NCBI RefSeq assembly: GCF_012933465.1
Contig: NZ_JABBND010000018.1
Span: forward strand, 1 to 64,000
Length of the DNA stretch: 64,000 nucleotides
Source of the DNA: Actinomycetospora sp. TBRC 11914
Lineage (GTDB): Bacteria; Actinomycetota; Actinomycetes; Mycobacteriales; Pseudonocardiaceae
Direction: 5' to 3'
Part shown: one piece after another, positions 18,881-27,469 of the stretch
How positions within the stretch are numbered: the stretch's first letter is position 1
Layout: every line of letters begins with the position of its first letter
Program-made: the position numbers and the translations under genes
The notes under the pieces: model-generated
What the model saw: the letters and a program-made list of their open reading frames with translations, nothing else
Databases searched by the model: none
What the model was told of the DNA's origin: nothing

Positions 18881-20067
18881 TGGACGTGTCCATCGTCGTC
18901 ACCGTGCTCGCCGTGCTCGTGGTGATCCTCGTGGTCACCACGATCGCGAAGAGCGTCACGGTCGTCCGCCAGGCCGAGGCCGCCGTCATCGAGCGCCTCG
19001 GCCGCTACCAGCGCACGGCCGAACCGGGCCTGACGCTGCTCGTGCCGTTCATCGACCGCATCCGCGAGCGGGTGGCGCTCTGGGAGCAGGTCGTCTCGTT
19101 CCCGCCCCAGCCCGTGATCACCCAGGACAACCTCACGGTGTCCATCGACACCGTCGTCTACTACCAGGTCACCGAGCCCCGCAACGCCGTCTACGAGATC
19201 AACGACTACATCAACGGCGTCCAGCAGCTCACCACGACCACCCTGCGCGACGTCGTCGGCGGCATGAGCCTCGAGCAGGCGCTGACCTCGCGGGAGACCA
19301 TCAACACCGGCCTGCGGCGCGCCCTCGACGACGCCACGGGTCCCTGGGGCCTGCGGGTGGTCCGGGTGGAGCTCAAGGCGATCGACCCGCCCCCGTCGAT
19401 CCAGGACTCCATGGAGAAGCAGATGCGCGCCGACCGGGAGAAGCGCGCGATGATCCTCACCGCCGAGGGGCACCGCGAGGCGTCGGTGGCCGAGGCGCAG
19501 GGCAACAAGCAGGCCGCGATCCTCAACGCCGAGGGCGCCAAGCAGGCGGCGATCCTGTCCGCCGAGGCCGACCGCCAGTCCCGGATGCTGCGGGCGCAGG
19601 GCGAGCGGGCGGCGCGCTTCTACCAGGCGCAGGGCCAGGCCAAGGCGATCGAGAAGGTCTTCGCCGCGATCAAGGCGGGCAAGCCGACCCCGGAGCTGCT
19701 GGCCTACCAGTACCTGCAGACGCTGCCGCAGATGGCGCAGGGCGACGCCAACAAGATGTGGGTGGTGCCCAGCGACTTCGGCAAGGCCCTCGAGGGCTTC
19801 ACGCGCATGCTCGGCGCCCCCGGCGAGGACGGCGTCTTCCGCTTCCAGCCCTCGCCGGTCGACGACGAGGTCGTGGCCCGGCGCCCGGGCGACCCCGACG
19901 ACGACGTCGCCGACTGGTTCGACACCTCGACCGACCCCGAGATCGCGAAGGCGGTCGCGCACGCGGAGTCGATCGCCACCCAGGGGGTCGCGGACGCGGC
20001 GCCCGGCGCGGGCCCGGGCTCCAACGGCGCCGGGCGGCACGCCGGGGGAGAGGACGGTCCCTCGTAG
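18880..20067 (+). CDS. SPFH (stomatin/band 7) membrane protein
   Basis: The 395-residue product has one N-terminal membrane anchor (about 4-24). The SPFH domain (about 28-200) has VRQAEAAVIERLGRYQRT and QPVITQDNLTVSIDTVVYY. A helical coiled coil rich in Ala/Glu/Gln follows (about 190-265; includes repeated GNKQAAILNAEGAKQAAI-like units), then an acidic, Gly-rich tail. It is of the QmcA/stomatin type that forms oligomeric membrane microdomain scaffolds. The ATG overlaps the nfeD stop, so the two are co-translated. Confidence 0.94.
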   Translation: MDVSIVVTVLAVLVVILVVTTIAKSVTVVRQAEAAVIERLGRYQRTAEPGLTLLVPFIDRIRERVALWEQVVSFPPQPVITQDNLTVSIDTVVYYQVTEPRNAVYEINDYINGVQQLTTTTLRDVVGGMSLEQALTSRETINTGLRRALDDATGPWGLRVVRVELKAIDPPPSIQDSMEKQMRADREKRAMILTAEGHREASVAEAQGNKQAAILNAEGAKQAAILSAEADRQSRMLRAQGERAARFYQAQGQAKAIEKVFAAIKAGKPTPELLAYQYLQTLPQMAQGDANKMWVVPSDFGKALEGFTRMLGAPGEDGVFRFQPSPVDDEVVARRPGDPDDDVADWFDTSTDPEIAKAVAHAESIATQGVADAAPGAGPGSNGAGRHAGGEDGPS

Positions 20068-20077
20068 GATCGGGTCC

Positions 20078-21739
20078 GTGCTGGATCGCGCCGCCGTCGA
20101 CTCGCTGTTCCCCTCCGACCTGCCCGAGACCGAGGAGTGGGAGCAGCGGTACCCGGCGCGTGACGTGCCGGACGGGGCGTTCGTGACCCGCTTCGGGCCC
20201 AGCCCCACCGGGTTCGTACACATCGGCGGGATCTACACGGCGATGGTGTCGCGCGACCTCGCGCACTCCTCGGGCGGCGTGTACTACCTGCGCATCGAGG
20301 ACACCGACCAGGCGCGGGAGGTCGCCGGGGCGGACGCGCAGTTCGCCCGCGCCTTCGACGCGTTCGACCTCCGTCCCGACGAGGGCCCTACCTCCTCGAC
20401 CGGCGACGGCGGGCCGTACGCCCCCTACCGCCAGTCCGAGCGCAGCACGATCTACCTCTCGTACGTCCGTGAGCTGATGCGCCGGGGCCGCGCCTACCCG
20501 GACTTCGCTACCAAGGACGAGCTCGCCGAGATCTCCGAGCGCCAGCGCACCCTCAAGCTGCCCACCGGCTACTACGGCCGCTGGGCCCCGTGGCGGGACG
20601 CCGACGACGCCGAGGTGCTCCGCCGGCTCGAGGCCGGCGACCCGTACGTGGTCCGGCTCCGCTCGGAGGGGAAGGTCGGCGAGCGGGTCGGGTTCACCGA
20701 CCGGCTGCGCGGGCGCGTCGAGGCCGAGGACAACCACAACGACGTCGTGATCCTCAAGACCTCGGCCACCGAACCGCGGCTGCCCACCTACCACTTCGCC
20801 CACGCCGTCGACGACCACCTGATGCGGACCTCGCTGGTGGTGCGCGGCGACGAGTGGCTCTCCTCGGTCCCGACCCACCTGCAGCTCTTCGCCGCGCTCG
20901 GCTTCTCCCAGGTCGAGTACGCCCACCTCGCCCCGCTGATGAAGCAGGAGGGCAGCTCGCGGCGCAAGCTCTCCAAGCGCAAGGACGCCGAGGCCTCCGT
21001 CGACTTCTACCTCGAGGCCGGCTACCCCACCCCCGCCGTGCTGGCCTACCTGCGCGGGCTGGCGAACTCGCCGCTGGCCGAGCTCGGAGTCCCCGAGGCC
21101 CTGACGACCCCGCTGCGCCTCGACGAGTTCCAGTCGGCGGGCCCGCTGGTCGACACCGTCAAGCTCGCCGACATCTGCGCGGACCACGTCGCCACGCTCC
21201 CGGCGCCCGAGGTGCTCGCCGGCGTGCGCGCGTGGGCGCGGACCTACGACCCCGAGCTCGTCGAGGTGCTCGACGAGCACGAGGCGCTCGCGCTGGCCGC
21301 GATCGACGTCGAGCGGGTCGGGGTGGAGAACCCGCGCAAGGACCTCGCGCGCTGGTCGGACTTCCGGACCGCGTACGGCTTCTTCTTCCCGGCGCTGTTC
21401 ACCGATGTCACCGACCCCGCCGACGAGCGCTTCGGCGGCCTCGCGCCCGAGATCGTGTACGCGCTCGCCGCCGACCTCGCGGCGGTCTACACCCACGAGG
21501 GCGACCAGCCCACCTGGTTCCAGCAGATCCGCGACCTCGCCGAGCGGCACGGGTTCGCGCCCAACCCGAAGACGTACAAGAAGGACCCCGACGCCTACGC
21601 GGGCATGCTGCGCGACGCCGCGAACGTCGTGCGGGTCCTCGTCACGGGCGCGCAGCGCAGCCCCGACCTCTACGAGGTGACCCGGGTGCTCGGCGCGGAG
21701 GAGGTCGTGCGGCGCCTGGAGGCACTGGAGCGCCCGTGA
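20078..21739 (+). CDS. Glutamyl-tRNA synthetase-like class I aminoacyl-tRNA synthetase (atypical)
   Basis: The 553-residue product has a full class I GluRS architecture: FGPSPTGFVHIGG (HIGH region, near residue 37), YYLRIEDTDQ, GFTDRLRG, RGDEWLSSVPTH, KRKLSKRKD-type KMSKS (here RRKLSKRKDAEA, near residue 303) and a C-terminal anticodon-binding helical domain. It differs from the usual actinobacterial GltX (about 490 residues) and resembles the extra GluRS found in clostridia. A normal gltX presumably lies elsewhere, so this may be a paralogue with altered tRNA use or resistance function. GTG start 10 bp after the SPFH gene. Confidence 0.88.
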   Translation: MLDRAAVDSLFPSDLPETEEWEQRYPARDVPDGAFVTRFGPSPTGFVHIGGIYTAMVSRDLAHSSGGVYYLRIEDTDQAREVAGADAQFARAFDAFDLRPDEGPTSSTGDGGPYAPYRQSERSTIYLSYVRELMRRGRAYPDFATKDELAEISERQRTLKLPTGYYGRWAPWRDADDAEVLRRLEAGDPYVVRLRSEGKVGERVGFTDRLRGRVEAEDNHNDVVILKTSATEPRLPTYHFAHAVDDHLMRTSLVVRGDEWLSSVPTHLQLFAALGFSQVEYAHLAPLMKQEGSSRRKLSKRKDAEASVDFYLEAGYPTPAVLAYLRGLANSPLAELGVPEALTTPLRLDEFQSAGPLVDTVKLADICADHVATLPAPEVLAGVRAWARTYDPELVEVLDEHEALALAAIDVERVGVENPRKDLARWSDFRTAYGFFFPALFTDVTDPADERFGGLAPEIVYALAADLAAVYTHEGDQPTWFQQIRDLAERHGFAPNPKTYKKDPDAYAGMLRDAANVVRVLVTGAQRSPDLYEVTRVLGAEEVVRRLEALERP

Positions 21740-21745
21740 GCAGCG

Positions 21746-21774
21746 CCGCTTCGTGACGGGCCGCTTCGTGACGG
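21746..21774. repeat. Tandem 15-bp repeat
   Basis: CCGCTTCGTGACGGG is followed directly by CCGCTTCGTGACGG. The second copy can pair weakly with GGACGTCACGAGG further on, just before the DUF3616 start. Possibly part of a terminator. Confidence 0.4.
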
Positions 21775-21826
21775 ATGTCCCCGATGACCGGATGATGGGG
21801 TTCCGGACGTCACGAGGGGATCCGCC

Positions 21827-22876
21827 GTGCCCACGACCCGCACCACGCTGCACCTCGCCGAGCACACCCACACCTACGGGCTGAGCCTCTCCGGGCTCGC
21901 CGTCTCCGGCGACACCATGCTGCTCGCCCCCGACGAGGGCGCCGCGCTGGTCCGCCTCACCCGCCTCGCCGACGGCAGCTGGGGCGACCCGGTGGAGCTG
22001 CCGCTGGCCGACGCCGTGGACCTCCCGGGGGATCCCGACGACGAGGTCGACGTCGAGGGGATCGACGTCCAGGGCTCGCTGCGCGACGGACTGCTGTGGG
22101 TCACCGGCTCGCACTCGGTTCGGCGGAAGCGGGTCAAGCGGCACACGCCCCCGTCGGAGGTGCTGGACCGCCTGGCCCGGCTCTCCGCCGAGAAGCCCCG
22201 CCGGGTGCTCGCGCGGCTGCCGATCGCCGACGGGCGCCCGGTACTCGGGGCGGGCGCGCGCCTGCCGTCGGGGAAGCGCGGCCTGGTCGGGGCCCTCGCC
22301 GACGACGAGCACCTCGGTCCCTTCCTGCGCATCCCCGGCAAGGACAACGGGTTCGACGTCGAGGGGCTCGCCGCCCTGGGCGACCCGGCGGAGGTCACGA
22401 CGGTGCTGCTGGGCCTGCGGGGCCCCGTCCTGCGGGGCTGGGCGGTGCTCCTGCGGCTCGAGCTCGGCCCGGGGGAGGACCCGGGGGAGCTCGCGCTGCG
22501 CTCCGTCGCCAAGCACGTGGTCGACCTCGGCGGGCTCGGCGTCCGCGACCTGGCCCGCGACGGCGACGACCTGCTCGTGCTGGCCGGACCGACGATGGTC
22601 CTCTCCCGGCCCGCCCGGGTGCTCCGGCTCCGCGGCGCCGCCGTCCCCGGCGCGCTGCCCGAGGTCGTGTTCGCCCGCGACCTCGACACCGTGTGCGAGC
22701 TCGCGCCCGGCGACGGTGAGGACCACCCGGAGGCGATCGCGATCGTCGGGGAGGACTCGCTGCTGGTCCTGCACGACAGCCCGGCCCCGGACCGGGTCGG
22801 GGCCCACTCGGTGCAGGGGGACCTGCTGACCGGGCTGGGGCGCGGCGCGGCGCCGGCCGCCCGCTTCGTCGTGTGA
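21827..22876 (+). CDS. DUF3616 domain protein
   Basis: The 349-residue product shows the DUF3616 pattern: EVDVEGIDVQ, LLWVTGSHSVRRKR, KDNGFDVEGLAAL, LLGLRGPVLRGWAVLLRLEL, LDLGGLGVRDLARDGDDLLVLAGPT-like and EAIAIVGEDSLLVL. The repeating strands suggest a beta-propeller. There is no clear signal peptide, and the function of the family is unknown. GTG start 88 bp after the GluRS-like gene. Confidence 0.85.
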   Translation: MPTTRTTLHLAEHTHTYGLSLSGLAVSGDTMLLAPDEGAALVRLTRLADGSWGDPVELPLADAVDLPGDPDDEVDVEGIDVQGSLRDGLLWVTGSHSVRRKRVKRHTPPSEVLDRLARLSAEKPRRVLARLPIADGRPVLGAGARLPSGKRGLVGALADDEHLGPFLRIPGKDNGFDVEGLAALGDPAEVTTVLLGLRGPVLRGWAVLLRLELGPGEDPGELALRSVAKHVVDLGGLGVRDLARDGDDLLVLAGPTMVLSRPARVLRLRGAAVPGALPEVVFARDLDTVCELAPGDGEDHPEAIAIVGEDSLLVLHDSPAPDRVGAHSVQGDLLTGLGRGAAPAARFVV

Positions 22877-22880
22877 GGTC

Positions 22881-23618
22881 TCAGAGCGTCAGCAGCCCGC
22901 GCACCACGGTCGCCGCCGCGCCCGCCGTCGCGACCGCGAGCAGGAGGCGCCGCCCGGCCACCGGCCCGAGCCGACGCGAGACCGGACCGCCGGCCGCCAC
23001 GCCGATCACCAGTGCGGCCGCGCCCACGGTCCAGGTCGCGGCGTCGAGGTCCGGGAGGCCCTTGAGCAGCAGCGAGACGACGTTGATCGCCAGCAGCACC
23101 ACCTGGGCGGTGGGGACGAGCACCGTGCGGTCCCACTGCTGCGCGATGCCGTAGGCCGAGACGAGCGGCCCGCCGACCCCGGCCGCGGCGTTGACGAAGC
23201 CCGCCGCGAGCCCCGAACCGACCGCGCCCGGGAACCCCCGCAGCACCGCACCGGCCTGCGGCAGCACCGCGAGCCCGATGCCGACCAGGGCGAGCAGCCC
23301 GACGACGATCTCCAGGGGCGCGGCGGGCAGAGCATCGACGAGCAGCGCGCCCGCCGGCACGCCGACCGCGGCGCCGAGCAGGAGCGCGCCCGCCGCGCCC
23401 CACCGGGTGGCCCGCCAGGTCCCGGCGAGCACCAGGAGGCAGAGCACGGTCTGCAGCGCGTTCCCGAAGGAGACCCCGTCCTGCGGTCCGAGCGCCGCGA
23501 CGAGGAACGGGGCGCCGACGAGGGCCAGGCCGAGCCCGGTGGTGCGCTGCAGGGCCGCCCCACCGGCGACCGGGATCCCGACCAGCAGGGCGGTCAGGAC
23601 CGGGTTCACGCCCGGCAT
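22881..23618 (-). CDS. TauE/SafE-family membrane transporter
   Basis: The 245-residue product has about eight hydrophobic segments in two similar halves, with the family sequences PVAGGAALQRTTGLGLALVGAP and AAGFVNAAAGVGGP. TauE/SafE proteins export or import sulfur-containing or small organic anions; the substrate here is unknown. The ATG at 23618 (MPGVNPVL) places the first membrane helix at the normal distance; a longer frame begins at 23639. Confidence 0.85.
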   Translation of the reverse strand: MPGVNPVLTALLVGIPVAGGAALQRTTGLGLALVGAPFLVAALGPQDGVSFGNALQTVLCLLVLAGTWRATRWGAAGALLLGAAVGVPAGALLVDALPAAPLEIVVGLLALVGIGLAVLPQAGAVLRGFPGAVGSGLAAGFVNAAAGVGGPLVSAYGIAQQWDRTVLVPTAQVVLLAINVVSLLLKGLPDLDAATWTVGAAALVIGVAAGGPVSRRLGPVAGRRLLLAVATAGAAATVVRGLLTL

Positions 23619-23658
23619 CGTCCCGTGCGCCGCGCACACGGGTTGGACCCGGGGACGA

Positions 23659-23698
23659 CGACGGCCCCCGGCACCGCCGCGGGTGCCGAGGGCCGTCG
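23659..23698 (-). terminator. Strong hairpin after the DUF6777-type gene
   Basis: Arms CGACGGCCC/GGGCCGTCG with an inner GGCACC/GGTGCC stem. It lies directly downstream of the minus-strand gene ending at 23716 and upstream of the TauE gene, so it probably terminates the former. Confidence 0.65.
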
Positions 23699-23715
23699 GG
23701 GCCGGATCGCCTGTG

Positions 23716-25713
23716 TCAGCCGCCGGAGGTCGAGCTCCCGCTGCCGGAACCGCTGCCCGAGCTGCTCCCGGAGCCCGACGAGCCGCCCGACGAGCCGCTG
23801 CTCCCGGTCGAGCCGCTGCCGGTCGAGCCGCTGCCGCCGCCGCTCGTGCTGGTCCCGGTGCCCGAGCTCGTGGACGAGCCCTCGGTCGACGTGCCGGTCG
23901 TGCCGGTTCCCTCCTTCGGCGCCGGGCACGCCGGGGTCACCGGGTCACCGGGCTTGCAGACCGTCACGTTCGACGCCGGCGGGCAGGCGTTGTCGGCGAC
24001 CGCGCCGGCGGGGACGGCGCAGTTCGGCTGGCCCGGCTGGCCGGGCTGCCCCGGCTGGGCCGGCGTGCCCTGGCCGGTCTGGCCCTGACCCGTCGTGCCG
24101 GTCTGACCCGTCTGGCCGTTCTGCGCCACCTCGCCGCCGACCGTGCCGTTCGCGTTCTTGAACGTCTCGTCGATCTTGGCGTCCGGCGGTGGCGTGTTGT
24201 TGCCGTTCTGGTCGACCTTCCCGCCGTTCGGCAGGGGGACGTCGCCGCGCGGCGTGCCGTTCGGGTTGAACACCTGGGTGCTCGGCGGCTGGGTGAACGA
24301 CCCGTCCGGCCCGACGACGGCGCCCGGCGGGATCGTCGTGGTGGACCGCGGCGTCCCGTTCGGGTTCAGGATCTGGACCTTGCCGTTCTGTCCCGGCGTC
24401 ACGAGGGTCACGGAGCCGTCGTAGTTGAAGACGACCAGCTGCCCGTTGTTGAGCACCTTCGTCTGGCCGTCCACCACCTGACCGTTGATGACGATCGGGG
24501 TCCGCGTGGTGCCGTCGACGTTGAGGATCGTGCCGTTGGGCAGCTTGTGCCCGCCGTCGGGCAACGTCTGCGTGCCCGGCGGCAGCTGCGCCACCACCTT
24601 CGGCGGGACGACCTTGCCGTTGGCGTCGATGATGCGGCCGTCGGAGAGAGTGACCGTGCCGTCGTAGTTGCGCGTGCCGGTCAGGACCAGCTGGCCGCCC
24701 TCGGTCGTCGGCGGGCCCGGGTTCTTCTTCGGGTCCGGGTTCGGCGGCATCGGCTTCGGGCCCGGGGTGTTCGTGCCGGGGTTGACCACGACGATCTGGG
24801 TGATCGGCGCCGGGGCCGGTGTCACGATGATCGTGCGCTCCTTGGCCCAGCCGTTCCACGGGACGCCGACATAGGAGCCCGAGTCGTTCGACGCGGTCGG
24901 CGCGCCCAGCGGGTCGCCGTTGTAGCACTTGACCGTCGGCTCGCCGTAGCTGTTGACCAGCGTCGCGGTGCCCGCCTGAAGCACCGCGGGGTAGGGCTGG
25001 AACTGCCCGTCGGCGTACCCGTACTCGGTCACCGCGGTGTCGGCGCGCAGCGTGACCGCGGCGAGGGTGTTGACGAACCCGCCGATGCCGCCCGCGTCGA
25101 TGCCCAGCGGCTTCGCCCACGCCGAAGCCCGGGCCGGGTCGGCGGTGAGCTGGTTGACCAGCGAGGCGGTGTCACACGAGGCCTTCGCCGGGTCCTGGGC
25201 GTAGAGGCCGCCGGTGTTGCCGGGCTGCGTGCCCTGGGCGTTGGCCGGGGCGACCACGCCGGCGGTGTCCTGGCCCACCGGCGCCGTGAACGGCGAGGGA
25301 CCGGCCGTGGAGGTCGCCTCGAGCTGCACCTGGGCGGCCTGGGCGCTGGAGGTCCCGGCCAGCGCGAACCAGGCGACCCCGCCGACGACCAGCAGCGCGA
25401 CCACGCCGACGGCGATCCAGATCCGCGTCCGCGACGACCCCGACCGCGGGCGCTTCCCACCGAGCGACGGGGGAGGGGAGCCCGCGCCCGGGGGCGGCGG
25501 GACCCCGGGCCCCCCGGGACCCGGGAACCCGCCGCTCGGCGGTCCCCACTGCTGGGGGACCGGCGGGGCGGAGTGCGGGGCAGTGGCCGAGGACGCCGAG
25601 CCGAACCCCCCGGTCGTCGGGGGTGGCGTCGGTGCCCCGCCGCCCCCCAGCGGCGAGTACCTCGGCGTCCATCCCGACGGATCCACCCCGCCCGGCGACG
25701 AGTCCTGACCCAT
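23716..25713 (-). CDS. Membrane-anchored DUF6777-type protein with strand repeats and Ser/Gly tail
   Basis: The 665-residue product has a Pro/Gly-rich cytoplasmic N-terminus (1-95), one membrane segment (about 98-118) and an extracellular domain with CDTASLVNQLTADPARA, LRADTAVTEYGYADGQ, LQAGTATLVNSYG and CYNGDPLG, the pattern of actinobacterial DUF6777. About 150 residues of short strand-turn repeats built on N/D-G-T follow (TLPDGGHKLPNGTIL, NPNGTPR twice, GGKVDQNGN). Then come Gly/Gln/Thr repeats, a Cys-containing patch and an almost pure Ser/Gly/Thr tail of about 55 residues. Surface display or wall association is inferred. ATG 25713 follows GGGGAGGG. Confidence 0.8.
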   Translation of the reverse strand: MGQDSSPGGVDPSGWTPRYSPLGGGGAPTPPPTTGGFGSASSATAPHSAPPVPQQWGPPSGGFPGPGGPGVPPPPGAGSPPPSLGGKRPRSGSSRTRIWIAVGVVALLVVGGVAWFALAGTSSAQAAQVQLEATSTAGPSPFTAPVGQDTAGVVAPANAQGTQPGNTGGLYAQDPAKASCDTASLVNQLTADPARASAWAKPLGIDAGGIGGFVNTLAAVTLRADTAVTEYGYADGQFQPYPAVLQAGTATLVNSYGEPTVKCYNGDPLGAPTASNDSGSYVGVPWNGWAKERTIIVTPAPAPITQIVVVNPGTNTPGPKPMPPNPDPKKNPGPPTTEGGQLVLTGTRNYDGTVTLSDGRIIDANGKVVPPKVVAQLPPGTQTLPDGGHKLPNGTILNVDGTTRTPIVINGQVVDGQTKVLNNGQLVVFNYDGSVTLVTPGQNGKVQILNPNGTPRSTTTIPPGAVVGPDGSFTQPPSTQVFNPNGTPRGDVPLPNGGKVDQNGNNTPPPDAKIDETFKNANGTVGGEVAQNGQTGQTGTTGQGQTGQGTPAQPGQPGQPGQPNCAVPAGAVADNACPPASNVTVCKPGDPVTPACPAPKEGTGTTGTSTEGSSTSSGTGTSTSGGGSGSTGSGSTGSSGSSGGSSGSGSSSGSGSGSGSSTSGG

Positions 25714-25864
25714 CCCGGCCCTCCCCACGCTGCTCCGGCGCCAGGTGACACACGTCACCGGTCGCCGCGCAGGATGCCGGTCCGGTTCGTCCCCGTATGC
25801 CGTAGTGGACTACTGCACTTCGGAGTGGATCACCGTGACCACGCAGCGTGATCGGTTGGGACGG

Positions 25865-27331
25865 CTACACGTTCATCGCGACGTACTTGATCTCGAGGTA
25901 CTCGTCGATCCCGACGTCGCCGCCCTCGCGGCCGAGGCCGGACTGCTTCCAGCCGCCGAACGGGGCGCCCGCGTTGGAGACCATGCCCTGGTTGAGGCCC
26001 ACCATGCCCGCCTCGAGGCGCTCGGAGAGCCGGACCGCCCGCTGCAGGTCCCTGGTGTAGAGGTAGCTGACCAGCCCGAACTCGGTGTCGTTGGCCGCGC
26101 GCACCGCCTCGTCGTCGTCGGTGAAGGTGAACACGGGCGCCACCGGCCCGAAGATCTCCTCCTTCACCAGGCGGGCCGAGGTGGGCACGTCGGCGAGCAC
26201 CGTGGGCGGGTAGAAGTAGCCCGCGCCCGAGGGCACCTCGCCGCCGGTGCGGACCTTCGCGCCCTTCTGCACGGCGTCGTCGACGAGCTCGGCGACCTTG
26301 TCGCGCTGGTCGGCCTCCACGAGCGGACCGACCTCCACCCCCTCGTCCACGCCGCGGCCGATCGTCATCGACCCCATGCGGTCGGTCAGCTTCTTGGTGA
26401 ACTCCTCGGCGACGTCGGAGTGCACGTAGAACCGGTTGGCCGCGGTGCAGGCCTCGCCGATGTTGCGCATCTTGGCGAGCATCGCGCCCTCGACCGCAGC
26501 GTCCACGTCGGCGTCCGCGCACACGATGAAGGGCGCGTTCCCGCCGAGCTCCATGGAGGTCTTCAGCACCTGCTGCGCCGACTGCTCGATGAGCTTCCGG
26601 CCCACCTCGGTGGAGCCGGTGAACGACAGCTTGCGGATGCGGCCGTCGGCGATCAGCGGGCCCATGACCTTGCCGGTCGACTTCGTCGTGATGACGTTGA
26701 GGACGCCCTCGGGGAGGCCCGCCTGGGCGAGGATGTCGGCGAGCTTGAGGATCGTCAGCGGGGTGAGGGCCGCCGGCTTGATCACCATGGTGCAGCCGGC
26801 CGCGATCGCCGGGCCGATCTTGCGGGTGCCCATCGCCAGCGGGAAGTTCCACGGGGTGATCAGCAGGCACGGCCCGATCGGCTGGCGCATGACCAGCACC
26901 CGGCCGTTGCCGGTCGCGTTGACCTTCCACTCGCCGGAGATCCGCACGGCCTCCTCGGAGAACCAGCGGAAGAACTCGGCGGCGTAGGTGATCTCGGCCT
27001 TCGACTCCGCGAGCGGCTTGCCCATCTCCAGGGTCATGAGCACCGCGATGTCGTCGGCCTGCTCGGTGATCATCTCGAAGGCGCGCCGGAGGATCTCGCC
27101 GCGCTCGCGGGGGGCCGTGGCGGCCCAGTCGGCCTGGGCCTTCTGCGCCGCGTCCAGGGCGGCCATGCCGTCGTCGGGGGAGGCGTCGGCCACGTCGCAG
27201 AGGATCTCGCCGGTGGACGGGTCCTCGACCGGGAAGGTCCTGCCCTCCGCCGCGTCACGCTCCCGGCCGCCGATCAGCAGCTTCTTCGGGACGTCCTCGA
27301 TGATGCGGCGCTCCCGTGCGGCGTCAGCCAT
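25865..27331 (-). CDS. gabD: Aldehyde dehydrogenase, succinate-semialdehyde dehydrogenase type
   Basis: NAD(P)-dependent oxidation of an aldehyde to the acid, probably succinate semialdehyde to succinate. The 488-residue product has TPWNFPLAM, KPAALTP, FTGSTEVGRKL, the general-base motif MELGGNAP and the catalytic Cys in GEACTAANRFYVH. The C-terminal KEEIFGPV and PFGGWKQSGLGREGG are typical of the GabD subfamily. The ATG at 27331 follows GGGGAGC. It is divergent from the CrtU-like gene. The 151 bp downstream, before the DUF6777-type gene, holds no recognised feature. Confidence 0.9.
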   Translation of the reverse strand: MADAARERRIIEDVPKKLLIGGRERDAAEGRTFPVEDPSTGEILCDVADASPDDGMAALDAAQKAQADWAATAPRERGEILRRAFEMITEQADDIAVLMTLEMGKPLAESKAEITYAAEFFRWFSEEAVRISGEWKVNATGNGRVLVMRQPIGPCLLITPWNFPLAMGTRKIGPAIAAGCTMVIKPAALTPLTILKLADILAQAGLPEGVLNVITTKSTGKVMGPLIADGRIRKLSFTGSTEVGRKLIEQSAQQVLKTSMELGGNAPFIVCADADVDAAVEGAMLAKMRNIGEACTAANRFYVHSDVAEEFTKKLTDRMGSMTIGRGVDEGVEVGPLVEADQRDKVAELVDDAVQKGAKVRTGGEVPSGAGYFYPPTVLADVPTSARLVKEEIFGPVAPVFTFTDDDEAVRAANDTEFGLVSYLYTRDLQRAVRLSERLEAGMVGLNQGMVSNAGAPFGGWKQSGLGREGGDVGIDEYLEIKYVAMNV

Positions 27332-27469
27332 GGCGTGCTCCAGCTCCCCTCGACCGCCCCCGGCCCGCCCGGGGCGTCCGGCCGGTGAGGTGCCCCGTCG
27401 GCCGGTCCTCCACACCGGGCCGGGGCCGCGCGGCGCGCCGATCCCGCGGGTCCTGCCTAGGCTCGGCGG

